Source: Natrinema salinisoli (GTDB lineage Archaea; Halobacteriota; Halobacteria; Halobacteriales; Natrialbaceae). Taken from it: a DNA stretch of 64,000 bases. Shown piece by piece: positions 1 through 8,650 of this stretch. The stretch covers positions 930,001 to 994,000 of the forward strand of contig NZ_CP084469.1 of the NCBI RefSeq assembly GCF_020405205.1, given 5' to 3'. Made by a program: the position numbers and the translations under genes. The notes under the pieces were generated by a model. The model made no database searches and was not told the origin of the DNA. It saw only the letters and a list, made by a program, of their open reading frames with translations. Numbering within the stretch: the stretch's first letter is position 1; every line of letters starts with the position of its first letter.

Positions 1-2
1 AG

Positions 3-338
3 GATACGGCCTTCGACCGCCAGAAGGAGATCGAGGAGAAAGAGCGGATTATCGTCGGCGTCAACGAGTTCGAAGTCGACGAAGACCCCGCGATGGACGT
101 CGAAGAGGTCACCGAAGAGGACCAGCAGCGCCAGATCGACAACCTCGCTGCCGTCCGCGAGGACCGCGACGACGAGGCCGTCGACGCAGCGCTCGAGGCG
201 CTGCGGGATGCCGCGCGGAGCGACCAGAACCTGATGCCCTACATCATCGACGCGGTCAAGACGTACGCCACGGTCGGCGAGATCTGTAACGTCATGCGCG
301 ACGAGTTCGGGGAGTACCAGCCCGGTGGCGCGATGTGA
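3..338 (+). CDS. mcm: Methylmalonyl-CoA mutase large subunit, C-terminal end (5' truncated)
   Basis: The reading frame is open from the first bases and ends at a TGA, giving the last 111 residues. They match the end of the catalytic (alpha) subunit of methylmalonyl-CoA mutase: a stretch reading VGVNEFEVDEDP, a DNLAAVREDRDD segment and a closing YATVGEICNVMRDEFGEY. The enzyme interconverts methylmalonyl-CoA and succinyl-CoA with adenosylcobalamin. Archaeal mutases carry the B12-binding domain on a separate small subunit, which agrees with this chain ending shortly after the barrel. The start lies outside the window. The epimerase gene of the same pathway lies 2.6 kb downstream on the same strand, supporting the assignment. 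Confidence 0.88.
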   Translation, partial: DTAFDRQKEIEEKERIIVGVNEFEVDEDPAMDVEEVTEEDQQRQIDNLAAVREDRDDEAVDAALEALRDAARSDQNLMPYIIDAVKTYATVGEICNVMRDEFGEYQPGGAM

Positions 339-514
339 CCGGTTGAATATCGAATTGGAGCCGAGTAATGCCGGAGATGTGTCTCGAGTAATACCGTTTT
401 ACACCCGCTCCCGTCCGGCGGTTCGAAGATAACCCCCAGTTGAGCGGGGAATTCGGGGGAACGGTCGGTTCTGTTTATCCTCATATCGGGCGACGGCGCT
501 GTCGTGAGCGCAAC

Positions 515-2761
515 ATGAGCGAGCAACCCGACGAGCGATCGACCCCTGTAACGGAGTCCGCTGACAACTATCCGTCCCGCCGCCGCGTGCTGCGAGCGGC
601 AGCGGCCGCAGGTGGCGTCGCCGCGCTGGGCGGCGTCGCCGTCGGTCAGGACACCGAGACGATCGAACTCGGTGGCGAGACGAGCGGCTGGATAGGACGG
701 TCTCCTTCGGATATCGAGGATGAGACGAACCCGACCCTCGAGTTAGAGGAGGGAACGACCTACGAGATCACCTGGGAGAACGTCGACGGCGCGGCCCACA
801 ACATCGCCATCCTCGACTCCGAGGGGAACGAACTCGAGAGCACCGAGATCATCTCCGGCGAGGGAGAAACGCAGACACTCGAGTTCGAGGCGACGAGCGA
901 AATGGCCGAGTACTACTGTGTCGTCCACCCCAACACGATGCGGGGGAGCATCGAACTCAGTAGCGGCGGCGGTGGCCAGCAGGAGGCGGCCGGCCAGATG
1001 GAGGGCTTCTTCCAGTCGGGAACCGAGATCGGCGTCCAGACGATCGCGGAGGGCATGACCGCGCCGACGGACATGGCGGTCGCCGACGAGGGCCGCTATT
1101 TCGTCACCGACCAGACCGGCGAACTCTGGGTCGTCACCGACGACGGACTGCAGGACGAGCCGTTCCTCGACGTGAGCGATCGGATGGTCGAGCTGGGAAC
1201 TTTCCAGGGCGACTACGCGGATCCGAACTCGGAGTACGACGAACGAGGGCTGCTCGGCGTGGACCCCCATCCCGACTTCTCGGAGAACGGGCGCTTGTTC
1301 GTCCACTACAGTGCGCCGCCGAACGACGAGACGCCGGACGGCTGGAGCCACGTCGAGGTCGTTTCCGAGTTCCAGGCCAACGATGACATGACCGCGGCGG
1401 ATCCCGAGTCGGAGCGGGTAATCATGGAGTTCCAGAAGCCCCAGTACAATCACAACTCGGGACCGATGGCGTTCGGGCCAGACGGCTACCTGTACGTCCC
1501 GATGGGCGACGGCGGTGGTGCCAACGACGCCATGCTGGGTCACGTCGACGACTGGTACAGCGACAACGAGGGCGGGAACGGGCAGGACGTCAGCGAGAAC
1601 CTGCTCGGCAGCGTCCTCCGGATCGACGTGGACACTGAGGGCGACGATCGACCGTACGGTATTCCGGACGACAACCCGCTGGTCGACGCCGAGAACGCCC
1701 TCCCCGAACACTACGCCTGGGGCCTCCGGAACCCGTTCGGCATCTCGTTCGACAGCGACGACCGGCTGTTCGTCGCCGACCTCGGGCAGGACCTCTTCGA
1801 GGAAATCGACATCATCGAGTCGGGCGGGAACTACGGCTGGAACGTCAAGGAGGGGACCCACTGCTTCAGCCCGGAGACGCCCGGCCAGCCGCCGGAGGAG
1901 TGTCCGGACTCGGCCCCCGATGAGCCGCCGTACGACGGGCAGGAGTTCCAGGACCCGATCGTCGAGTACCCCCACGTCTATCAGGAGCAAGTCGTCGGCA
2001 TCGCGATCGTCGGCGGTCACGTCTACGAGGCCGACGCCGTGCAGGAGCTGAACGGGAAGTACATCTTCGGCGACTGGACGGCGGACCCGGCGCGCCAGTC
2101 CCCAGCGGGGCGACTCCTCGCCGCCTCGGAGCCGGAAGACGGTGCCGGACAGATGCCCGACGAGGCCGGCGGCAACGAGACTAACGCGACCAACGCTACT
2201 AACGCGACCGACGTCCCGGAAATCGAACAGGAAGGCTTCGTGAACGAGACTAACGACACCAACGCCACCAACGCGACCGACGTCCCGGATGTCGAACAGG
2301 AAGGCCTCGAGAACGAGACGAACGCCACCAACGAGACTGCCGGTGGCGACATGCCGACCGCCGACGGTGACGGTCAGGAGCAGGTCGTCCCGCGAGACGA
2401 GCTCTGGGAGATGGAAGAACTCCAGGTCGCGGGCATCGAAGGCGACACCTTCCCCTTCTTCGTCCGACAGTTCGGGCAGGACGACGACGGCAACGTCTAC
2501 GTCCTCGTGAACCAGGTCGGTGTCCCCGAAGGTGATACCGGTCGGGTCCTCGAGATCGTTCCGCCCGAGGAAGGCGAGTCCCTCTCACCGCCGCAGGAGA
2601 GTGCTGACATGGAGGGCGGGAACGAAACGGCTGCGAACGAGACCGACGGTAACGTGACGGCTGCGAACGAGACCGACGGTAACGTGACGGCTGCGAACGA
2701 GACCGACGGTAACGTGACGGCTGCGAACGAGACCGACGGTAATCTGACGACCGACGAGTAG
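515..2761 (+). CDS. Tat-exported plastocyanin-domain / PQQ-type sugar dehydrogenase with sequon-rich repeats
   Basis: A 748-residue secreted protein. I chose the ATG at 515 because it puts a Tat motif (SRRRVLR, residues 21-27) and an alanine-rich core at the N-terminus; the frame stays open to 440. Residues 70-150 form a plastocyanin-like domain with plausible copper ligands His95, Cys135, His138 and Met142. Residues about 170-540 are a six-bladed soluble glucose/aldose dehydrogenase fold (RGLLGVDPHPDF, YNHNSGPMAFGPDGYLYV, WGLRNPFGISFD, GGNYGWNVKEG). Residues 549-609 and 703-748 are repeats packed with N-x-T sequons. The family oxidises sugars at the cell surface with PQQ; the attached cupredoxin could take the electrons (inference). 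Substrate unknown. It separates the methylmalonyl-CoA mutase and epimerase genes. Confidence 0.85.
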   Translation: MSEQPDERSTPVTESADNYPSRRRVLRAAAAAGGVAALGGVAVGQDTETIELGGETSGWIGRSPSDIEDETNPTLELEEGTTYEITWENVDGAAHNIAILDSEGNELESTEIISGEGETQTLEFEATSEMAEYYCVVHPNTMRGSIELSSGGGGQQEAAGQMEGFFQSGTEIGVQTIAEGMTAPTDMAVADEGRYFVTDQTGELWVVTDDGLQDEPFLDVSDRMVELGTFQGDYADPNSEYDERGLLGVDPHPDFSENGRLFVHYSAPPNDETPDGWSHVEVVSEFQANDDMTAADPESERVIMEFQKPQYNHNSGPMAFGPDGYLYVPMGDGGGANDAMLGHVDDWYSDNEGGNGQDVSENLLGSVLRIDVDTEGDDRPYGIPDDNPLVDAENALPEHYAWGLRNPFGISFDSDDRLFVADLGQDLFEEIDIIESGGNYGWNVKEGTHCFSPETPGQPPEECPDSAPDEPPYDGQEFQDPIVEYPHVYQEQVVGIAIVGGHVYEADAVQELNGKYIFGDWTADPARQSPAGRLLAASEPEDGAGQMPDEAGGNETNATNATNATDVPEIEQEGFVNETNDTNATNATDVPDVEQEGLENETNATNETAGGDMPTADGDGQEQVVPRDELWEMEELQVAGIEGDTFPFFVRQFGQDDDGNVYVLVNQVGVPEGDTGRVLEIVPPEEGESLSPPQESADMEGGNETAANETDGNVTAANETDGNVTAANETDGNVTAANETDGNLTTDE
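2171..2340 (+). repeat. Degenerate in-gene repeat encoding N-x-T sequon tracts
   Basis: Two imperfect copies of a roughly 75 bp unit inside the PQQ dehydrogenase gene, each encoding a run of NET/NAT/NDT triplets followed by DVPEIEQEGF or DVPDVEQEGL. A third, shorter run of sequons follows. The encoded segment sits between two blades of the propeller and probably forms a glycosylated loop. Confidence 0.8.
2621..2750 (+). repeat. 30 bp exact tandem repeat, about 4.3 copies, in-frame
   Basis: The unit has a period of exactly 30 bases (ten codons) and encodes NVTAANETDG with two N-glycosylation sequons per unit. Copies at 2651-2680, 2681-2710 and the following unit are identical. It forms the C-terminal tail of the PQQ dehydrogenase. 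Perfect identity suggests recent expansion by slippage or recombination. Confidence 0.95.
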
Positions 2762-2937
2762 CGATTCGAGCGACGAGTAGGTCGCCCTCGCGATCACCCT
2801 TTTCTGCGCTGTCGCAACGCGTCGATACCGCCCAGATAACTGACGATCGCGAGGCCACCGGTCCGTCACCGCGAGGCCCGGTCGTCTCCGACGAAAAATC
2901 ATAACAGTAACACGGACACCCCGAACAGTACAATCAC

Positions 2938-3321
2938 ATGCACTTCGATCACGCCGGGATCGCGACCGACGACGCACAGGCGCTTGCGGAACTGTACGGC
3001 GACCTCTTCGGCCTCGAGGTCGCCCACGAGGAGGAGTTCGACGGGCTCCGCGTCGTCTTCCTCGAGTGTGGCGACGGCTATTTCGAACTGCTCGAGCCGC
3101 TCGAAGAAGGGACGGTTTCGCGGTATCTCGAGGACAACGGCGCGGGAATTCACCACCTCGCGCTCGCGACCGACGACATCGAGGGGGCCCTCGAGACGGT
3201 CCGCGATCACGAGGTGGCGTTGATCGACGAGGAGCCGCGACCGGGCGCGTGGGGCCACTCGGTGGCGTTCCTGCACCCGAAAGACACTGGCGGCATCCTG
3301 ATCGAACTCGTCGAACACTGA
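2938..3321 (+). CDS. mce: Methylmalonyl-CoA epimerase
   Basis: A 127-residue vicinal-oxygen-chelate (glyoxalase-fold) protein. The opening MHFDHAGIATDDAQ and the later GIHHLALATDD and HPKDTGGILIELVEH are hallmarks of methylmalonyl-CoA epimerase, with metal ligands expected at His4, at a His of the GIHHLAL segment and at the Glu of ILIELVEH. The enzyme interconverts the (R) and (S) isomers of methylmalonyl-CoA to feed the mutase whose gene end lies at the left edge of the window. Length is normal for the family. It has its own intergenic region of about 175 bases after the PQQ dehydrogenase, so it is probably transcribed separately from that gene. Confidence 0.93.
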   Translation: MHFDHAGIATDDAQALAELYGDLFGLEVAHEEEFDGLRVVFLECGDGYFELLEPLEEGTVSRYLEDNGAGIHHLALATDDIEGALETVRDHEVALIDEEPRPGAWGHSVAFLHPKDTGGILIELVEH

Positions 3322-3384
3322 CCGAATCGGACGGCGGCTGTCCCGAGTTCGAGAGTTCCGAAACCGACCGTCGATCGATGCTCG

Positions 3385-4347
3385 TCACACGTCTCCCGGA
3401 TAGTCGACCGCCGTGATTTCCTTCGTTTCGGAGGCGGTTTCGTGGGAAACCGTGACCCGGCCGGGATAGCGGCCGTCGAGGTCGATTCGGGCCTCGTAGT
3501 CGGCGACGCCGAGACAGTCGATACAGGTGCCCGCGTCCCGATCGCCGACGGCGACGGTGATCGCGAGGACGTCGCGGCGCTCGTCGTACGCCGTCTCCGT
3601 CACCGAGACGCCGTGACAGGGCGTTGGAAGCGTGATATCACCGTCGACGATCACGGCCTCGTCCGCAAACTCGACGACCGCCTGATGGCCGTCCATCCGG
3701 CCCGCACACGTCCGATCGTCGATCTCGAGCGACGCGTCCGCGACCGCCGGTACCGGACAGGGAGCGGACGTCGAGGTCGACTCGGTCCGAACGCCGGTTT
3801 CGCGGAGCGTTATCGTCGTTCGCGATCGGACGCAATCGAACGGCTGCCGGTCGATCCCGTTAGTCACGGTCGACTCGCCCGTCCCATCGTCGCTGTCGGT
3901 TCGAACGGTGATCGCGTACGAACGCGGTTCGACGAGGGCGAACGCGATCCGTTCTCCTGCCGGCAGGTCGAACTCGCGCTCGAGTAGCGGATCGTCATCG
4001 CCGCTGCCGTCATCACTGGTATCATCGATGCTTCCATCGGATTGCTCGTCACTGTCGGTCGCGATCACTACCGAAATCGCTCGTTCGGTGTCACCTGGAT
4101 TCCGGAGGACGACTTCGTGTGGCGGGTGTGCAGCTGGGAACGGAACGTCGTCGGGGTTCCCGACCTCGATCGGCGTGTCCGATTCGGAATCCGTATCGCT
4201 CCGGTCGGATTCGTTGCTCGAGTTCCCGTCTATCTCGTCTCCGTCGATATCGCTCGCTGCACTGAGTCGCTCGAACTCGGAACTCGTGCACCCGGCCAAT
4301 CCGCAGAGTACGCCGGTCGTCCCAGCGAGGAGGGTTCGCCGTCGCAT
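3385..4347 (-). CDS. Haloarchaeal secreted lipoprotein of unknown function
   Basis: A 320-residue protein starting MRRRTLLAGTTGVLCGLAGC: a twin-arginine leader with a lipobox (LAGC), so probably a membrane-anchored extracellular lipoprotein. A GTG five codons upstream (4362) is possible but the RR motif fits the ATG. After an acidic, serine/aspartate-rich spacer (residues 20-120) come beta-rich segments with several cysteine pairs (FDCVRSR, APCPVP, RTCAGR, TPCHGV, GTCIDC), suggesting disulfides in an immunoglobulin-like fold. I do not recognise a named family. It is convergent with the epimerase gene and divergent from the DoxX-like gene. Confidence 0.75.
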   Translation of the reverse strand: MRRRTLLAGTTGVLCGLAGCTSSEFERLSAASDIDGDEIDGNSSNESDRSDTDSESDTPIEVGNPDDVPFPAAHPPHEVVLRNPGDTERAISVVIATDSDEQSDGSIDDTSDDGSGDDDPLLEREFDLPAGERIAFALVEPRSYAITVRTDSDDGTGESTVTNGIDRQPFDCVRSRTTITLRETGVRTESTSTSAPCPVPAVADASLEIDDRTCAGRMDGHQAVVEFADEAVIVDGDITLPTPCHGVSVTETAYDERRDVLAITVAVGDRDAGTCIDCLGVADYEARIDLDGRYPGRVTVSHETASETKEITAVDYPGDV

Positions 4348-4482
4348 ACCTGATTCGACCACGATGAGGGATAAACACCTTTGTCAGGCGTTCTAACCTA
4401 TTTTCTCGCCCGGAAGTCAGCATTCCCGAGACAGGCACATGTCACGGTCGGACTGAAAGCCGTCGCGCGTCTAGTCCGATCC

Positions 4483-4950
4483 ATGCGTAGCCTGATACAC
4501 CGTGAGACGGGGACCAGCGAGCGAACGCCGCTCCGTCAGTCCGACTCGACGGCCGACTCGATCGGCGAGAGCGGACTGTTTCGACTCGGACGCGTCCTGT
4601 TCGGTGCCGTTCTCGCCGTCATGGCGACGGACAACTTCCGGAACCTCGAGGGCCGAATTCAGTACGCCGAGTCGAAGGGCGCGCCGGTCCCGTCGCTTTC
4701 GGTCCCGGCGGCGAGCGGGGGGCTCCTGTTCGGCGGTCTCGGCGTGGCGCTGTGGCGGGTGCCCGTCGCGTCAGCCGCTGCGGTGGCGGCGTTCTTCGCC
4801 GGAACCACCCCGATGATGCACGATTTCTGGGAGATGGACGATCCCGAGATGCGACAACAGGAGTTCTTCCACTTCGCCAAGAACACCGCGCTGCTCGGGG
4901 CGGCGCTCGCGTTCCTGAAACTGGGACTGTCCGAAGCGCCCGAGGAGTGA
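4483..4950 (+). CDS. DoxX-like small membrane protein
   Basis: A 155-residue protein. The segment FRLGRVLFGAVLAVMATDNFRNLEGRI followed by three further hydrophobic stretches resembles haloarchaeal DoxX-family proteins, four-helix membrane proteins related to subunits of terminal quinol oxidases whose actual role is mostly unknown. The ATG at 4483 was chosen because upstream codons in the same open frame (from 4381) overlap the divergent lipoprotein promoter region. The first 35 residues are polar and probably cytoplasmic. It stands alone between a divergent lipoprotein and a convergent flavin reductase, with no oxidase genes nearby. Confidence 0.75.
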   Translation: MRSLIHRETGTSERTPLRQSDSTADSIGESGLFRLGRVLFGAVLAVMATDNFRNLEGRIQYAESKGAPVPSLSVPAASGGLLFGGLGVALWRVPVASAAAVAAFFAGTTPMMHDFWEMDDPEMRQQEFFHFAKNTALLGAALAFLKLGLSEAPEE

Positions 4951-5001
4951 GTCCGTCGCGTCGGTGACTCGAGGGAGATCGACCGAGATTCCCGCCGGTC
5001 G

Positions 5002-5640
5002 TTAGCCGAAGTTTTCGATCAGCGCGTCGTCCGAGTCGCCGCCGGCGTCCTCGATCGCGTCGGCGACGAACGTGACGAAGTCGTCGAACCCGAAGGCGTA
5101 CAGCTGGCCTGCATCGCGGTGTCTCGCGATCGTATCGGCCAGTTCGTCCGTCCTATCACCGGCGACAATGATGACCGTCGCGCCCGCGTCCTCGAGCGCG
5201 TCGAGTCGAGCGGTGTGTGCTGGCTCGTCCGCCTGATAGATCACGACGGCCTCGTGGCCCGCATCGTGGGCTGCTTCGGCGACCGCAACCGATGGGCCGA
5301 TTCCCGGGCCTCCGGCGACTGCGACGATATCGCTCTCGCCCTCGTAGGTGATCCGGCCGAACGGTCCGTCGATGTGGACGGTTTCGCCGGTATCGAGGTC
5401 GGCGAGCCACGGCGAGAGATCGCCGTCGGGATCGACGCCCACGGTGAGTTCGAACGTCTCCCCCACGGACGGCGAGGAGAGCGTGTAGTGGCGGGAGAGT
5501 ACCTCGTCGTCCGGTTTCGCTCGGAGCAAGACGAACTGCCCCGGCAGGGCGTCGAACCCATCGGGCGTCTCCAGCTCGAGCGTGACCGTATCGGGACCGA
5601 CTTCGGTGACCGATTCGATGCTGACTGGCGTCCCTTCCAT
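5002..5640 (-). CDS. Ferredoxin-NADP-reductase-type FAD oxidoreductase
   Basis: A 212-residue flavoprotein of the ferredoxin reductase fold. The flavin-binding SRHYTLSS motif (near residue 53), the DGPFGRITYEG segment and the nucleotide-binding GGPGIGPSVAVAEAA glycine-rich loop are all visible. The family transfers electrons between NAD(P)H and an iron-sulfur or flavin partner. No 2Fe-2S cysteine set is present, so the partner must be a separate protein. I chose the ATG at 5640 (MEGTPVSIESVTEV); the frame continues open to 5757 but that part is unlike the family. It is divergent from korAB, the ferredoxin-dependent 2-oxoacid oxidoreductase, which may hint at a shared electron carrier (inference). 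Confidence 0.85.
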   Translation of the reverse strand: MEGTPVSIESVTEVGPDTVTLELETPDGFDALPGQFVLLRAKPDDEVLSRHYTLSSPSVGETFELTVGVDPDGDLSPWLADLDTGETVHIDGPFGRITYEGESDIVAVAGGPGIGPSVAVAEAAHDAGHEAVVIYQADEPAHTARLDALEDAGATVIIVAGDRTDELADTIARHRDAGQLYAFGFDDFVTFVADAIEDAGGDSDDALIENFG

Positions 5641-5880
5641 ATCGAACTGGTTCGGCGGCCGGTTGAAAAGACGTTCTGTTCCCTCCGCGACCTCGCGGTG
5701 ACAGCAGTTACGAATCTGGACCGTGAAATATCCTGGACTATGAGAATACACGCACACGGAGTTGTCAGTTTTTCCGCCGCGAAACGTTATCGCCGAAATC
5801 TATACTGGTTAATGGAACTGTCCCCCGCTATCGAACATATTTCCCGCTGTTGCGGCCGTCCGACTGGGGTTTCAGAAGCC

Positions 5881-5890
5881 TTTTCATTTA
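5881..5890 (+). promoter_or_regulatory. TATA-like promoter of korAB
   Basis: An AT-rich box TTTTCATTTA is centred 28 bases before the ATG at 5914, the spacing expected for a leaderless haloarchaeal transcript. It supports the 5914 start over the in-frame ATG at 5890, which lies inside the box. Confidence 0.55.
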
Positions 5891-5913
5891 TGGGGGGCAA
5901 GTCTCAGCACAAC

Positions 5914-7668
5914 ATGGCAGAGGATCTCAACTGGGCGGTTGGAGGCGAGGCCGGGGACGGTATCGACTCCACGGGGAAAATCTTCGCTCAGGCCCTTTCC
6001 CGAGCCGGACGGCACGTATTCACCTCCAAAGACTTCGCGTCGCGGATCCGTGGCGGCTACACCTCCTACAAGATCCGCACCTCCGTCGATCAGGTTCAGA
6101 GCGTCGTCGACCGGCTCGATATTCTGGTCGCGCTCACCCAGCGGACGATCGACGAGAACCTCGACGAGCTCCACGAGGGCAGCGCCATCATCTACGACGG
6201 CGAACGCTCCTGGGAGGCCGAGATTCCCGACGAGATGACCGCCGTCGACGTACCGCTGAAGTCGCTGGCCGAGGAGGCCGGCGGCGCGATCATGCGCAAC
6301 ATCGTCGCGCTCGGTGCCGCTTGCGAGATCACCGGGTTCGACGTCGAGTACCTCGACGAGGCCCTCGAGAAGCGCTTCGGCGGCAAGGGCTCGAAGATCG
6401 TCGAGAACAACAAGGAAGCCGCCCGAGTAGGGCAGGAGTACGTCCGAGAGAACTACGATCTGGACCACCTCGGCTACAACATCGAGACGACGGACAACGA
6501 CTACGTGCTGCTCAACGGGAACGAGGCGATCGGGATGGGCGCACTCGCGGCCGGCTGTCGGTTCTACGCCGGCTACCCCATCACGCCCGCGACGTCGATC
6601 ATGGAGTACCTGACGGGCCGTATCGACGACTACGGCGGCCACGTCGTGCAGGCCGAAGACGAGCTGTCGGCGATCAATATGGCACTCGGTGCCGCACGAT
6701 CCGGTGCCCGATCGATGACCGCGACGTCGGGCGCGGGGATCGACCTCATGACCGAAACGTTCGGTCTGGTCGCGACCAGCGAGACGCCGCTGGTCATCAC
6801 CGACGTCCAGCGCTCCGGCCCCTCGACCGGGATGCCGACGAAGCAGGAACAGGGCGACCTCAACATGGCGCTGTACGGCGGCCACGGTGAGGTTCCGCGG
6901 TTCGTCGTCGCCCCCACGTCGATCACCGAGTGTTTCTGGAAGACCGTCGAGGCGTTCAACCTCGCCGAGAAGTACCAGACGCCCGTCTTCCTGGTCTCCG
7001 ACCTGGCGATGTCGGTCACGGAACAGACGTTCCCGCCGGAAGCGTTCGACATGGACGAAGTCGAGATCGACCGCGGCAAGCTCGTCGACGAAGACGAGGT
7101 CGACGAGTGGCTCGACGCCCAGGGCCACTTCCGGGCCCACGCCGTCACCGAGGACGGCGTCAGCCCGCGAGCCATCCCCGGTACGACCGACGCCGCCCAC
7201 ATGTCCACCGGCCTCGAGCACGACGAGCTCGGCCGCCGGACGGAGGAGGAAGACGAACGGGTTCATCAGGTCGACAAGCGGTATCGCAAGGTCGAGACTG
7301 CCCGAGAGCAAGAGGACTGGGACTACCGGGAGTTCGGAAACGCCGACGCCGAGAACCTCATCATCTCGTGGGGCTCGAACGAAGGCGCGCTCGTCGAAGC
7401 GCTCGACTACCTCGAGGACGACGGGATCGACGTCCGCGTCATCTCGGTGCCCTACATCTATCCGCGGCCGGACCTGACAGAGGAGATCGAGGCCGCCGAC
7501 GACACGATCGTCGTCGAGTGTAACGCGACCGGGCAGTTCGCGGACGTGATCGAACGCGACGTGCTTACCCGTGTAAAGCGCATTAACAAGTATACAGGCG
7601 TCCGATTCAAGGCGGACGAACTCGCAGACGCGATTACCGAGAAACTCTCCGAGGAGGTACCAGCATAA
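5914..7668 (+). CDS. korA: 2-oxoacid:ferredoxin oxidoreductase, alpha (fused gamma-alpha) subunit
   Basis: A 584-residue protein. Residues 1-190 are the gamma domain (GGEAGDGIDSTGKIFAQAL, SRIRGGYTSYKIR), followed by the alpha pyrimidine-binding domain (GNEAIGMGALAAGCRFYAGYPITPATSIMEYL) and a C-terminal transketolase-like part. Together with the beta subunit it oxidatively decarboxylates a 2-oxoacid to acyl-CoA and reduces ferredoxin, replacing the NAD-linked dehydrogenase complexes of bacteria. The gene pair most resembles the haloarchaeal 2-oxoglutarate enzyme (KorAB), but a branched-chain or pyruvate paralogue cannot be excluded from sequence alone. Its stop codon overlaps the korB start (TAATG), so the pair is translationally coupled. 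Confidence 0.92.
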   Translation: MAEDLNWAVGGEAGDGIDSTGKIFAQALSRAGRHVFTSKDFASRIRGGYTSYKIRTSVDQVQSVVDRLDILVALTQRTIDENLDELHEGSAIIYDGERSWEAEIPDEMTAVDVPLKSLAEEAGGAIMRNIVALGAACEITGFDVEYLDEALEKRFGGKGSKIVENNKEAARVGQEYVRENYDLDHLGYNIETTDNDYVLLNGNEAIGMGALAAGCRFYAGYPITPATSIMEYLTGRIDDYGGHVVQAEDELSAINMALGAARSGARSMTATSGAGIDLMTETFGLVATSETPLVITDVQRSGPSTGMPTKQEQGDLNMALYGGHGEVPRFVVAPTSITECFWKTVEAFNLAEKYQTPVFLVSDLAMSVTEQTFPPEAFDMDEVEIDRGKLVDEDEVDEWLDAQGHFRAHAVTEDGVSPRAIPGTTDAAHMSTGLEHDELGRRTEEEDERVHQVDKRYRKVETAREQEDWDYREFGNADAENLIISWGSNEGALVEALDYLEDDGIDVRVISVPYIYPRPDLTEEIEAADDTIVVECNATGQFADVIERDVLTRVKRINKYTGVRFKADELADAITEKLSEEVPA

Positions 7669-8531
7669 TGAGCTCCGACGTACGATTCACCGACTTCAAG
7701 TCCGACAAGCAGCCGACGTGGTGTCCCGGATGCGGCGACTTCGGGACGATGAACGGTATGATGAAAGCCCTCGCGAACACCGGCAACGATCCCGACAACA
7801 CCTTCGTGGTCGCCGGGATCGGCTGTTCCGGCAAGATCGGGACCTACATGCACAGCTACGCCCTCCACGGGGTCCACGGCCGTGCGCTCCCGGTCGGCAC
7901 CGGCGTCAAGATGGCCCGTCCCGACATCGAGGTCATGGTCGCCGGCGGCGACGGTGACGGCTACTCGATCGGTGCCGGTCACTTCGTCCACGCCGTCCGC
8001 CGGAACGTCGACATGACCTACGTGGTCATGGACAACCGCATCTACGGCCTGACGAAGGGACAGGCCTCGCCGACCTCGCGGTCGGACTTCGAGACCAGCA
8101 CGACCCCCGAAGGGCCGAAGCAGCCGCCGGTCAACCCGCTCGCACTCGCACTCGCTTCCGGAGCGAGCTTCATCGCTCAGTCGTTCAGTTCGGACGCGAT
8201 GCGCCACGCCGAGATCATCGAGAAAGCCATCGAGCACGACGGCTTCGGCTTCGTCAACGTCTTCAGCCCGTGTGTCACGTTCAACGACGTCGACACGTAC
8301 GACTACTTCCGCGACAACCTCGTGGACCTCCAGGACGAGGACCACGATCCGAACGACTACGAGGCCGCCAAGGGAGTCATCCTTGACTCCGACAAGGAAT
8401 ATCAGGGAGTCATGTACCAGAACGAAAACTCGGTCCCGTACCACGAAGAACACGGCGTCACCGAGGACATGTCCGAGATCCCCGACGGCGCGCCCGACGA
8501 CGCGATGGACCTCGTCCGCGAGTTCTACTAA
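7668..8531 (+). CDS. korB: 2-oxoacid:ferredoxin oxidoreductase, beta subunit
   Basis: A 287-residue thiamine pyrophosphate-binding subunit. The WCPGCGDFG motif near residue 17 and later cysteines (GIGCSGK, SPCVTF) are the expected 4Fe-4S ligands. The TPP motif begins GGDGDGYSIGAGHFVHAVRR and ends with MDNRIYGLTKGQ. Length is normal for archaeal beta subunits. The start codon shares a base with the korA stop. A hairpin and T-rich run follow the stop. As in other haloarchaea, the enzyme would pass electrons to a plant-type 2Fe-2S ferredoxin, which is not encoded here. Confidence 0.93.
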   Translation: MSSDVRFTDFKSDKQPTWCPGCGDFGTMNGMMKALANTGNDPDNTFVVAGIGCSGKIGTYMHSYALHGVHGRALPVGTGVKMARPDIEVMVAGGDGDGYSIGAGHFVHAVRRNVDMTYVVMDNRIYGLTKGQASPTSRSDFETSTTPEGPKQPPVNPLALALASGASFIAQSFSSDAMRHAEIIEKAIEHDGFGFVNVFSPCVTFNDVDTYDYFRDNLVDLQDEDHDPNDYEAAKGVILDSDKEYQGVMYQNENSVPYHEEHGVTEDMSEIPDGAPDDAMDLVREFY

Positions 8532-8564
8532 CCGCGGTCTTCCGACCACGGATTTTTCGTTTTT
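8532..8564 (+). terminator. Probable terminator after korB
   Basis: A six-base-pair stem with one mismatch (8532-8537 with 8546-8551) is followed by a broken T tract at 8553-8564. It begins one base after the korB stop codon. T tracts are the main archaeal termination signal; the stem is weak. Confidence 0.5.
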
Positions 8565-8650
8565 CAGCGTGCGAGCAGCGATGGGGATGCTGAACGAACG
8601 GTAGGCCGCCGAAACGCGCTATCTCGAGCGAAGCCAGCGAGGCGTCAGAA

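Noticed and set aside
743-2020. Long minus-strand open frame opposite the PQQ dehydrogenase (425 codons)
   Set aside because: Its product is rich in Val, Arg, Asp and Leu without any domain; it mirrors codon bias of the plus-strand gene. Many similar antisense frames occur opposite korA, ilvD, the DHH gene and GH97 in this GC-rich DNA.
2621-2750. CRISPR-like 30 bp repeats
   Set aside because: The repeats abut without spacers, are in-frame with a gene and encode a ten-residue unit; there are no cas genes.
5119-5913. N-terminal extension of korA by more than 260 codons
   Set aside because: The extra sequence is antisense to the flavin reductase gene and has its composition; family members begin at about 5914.
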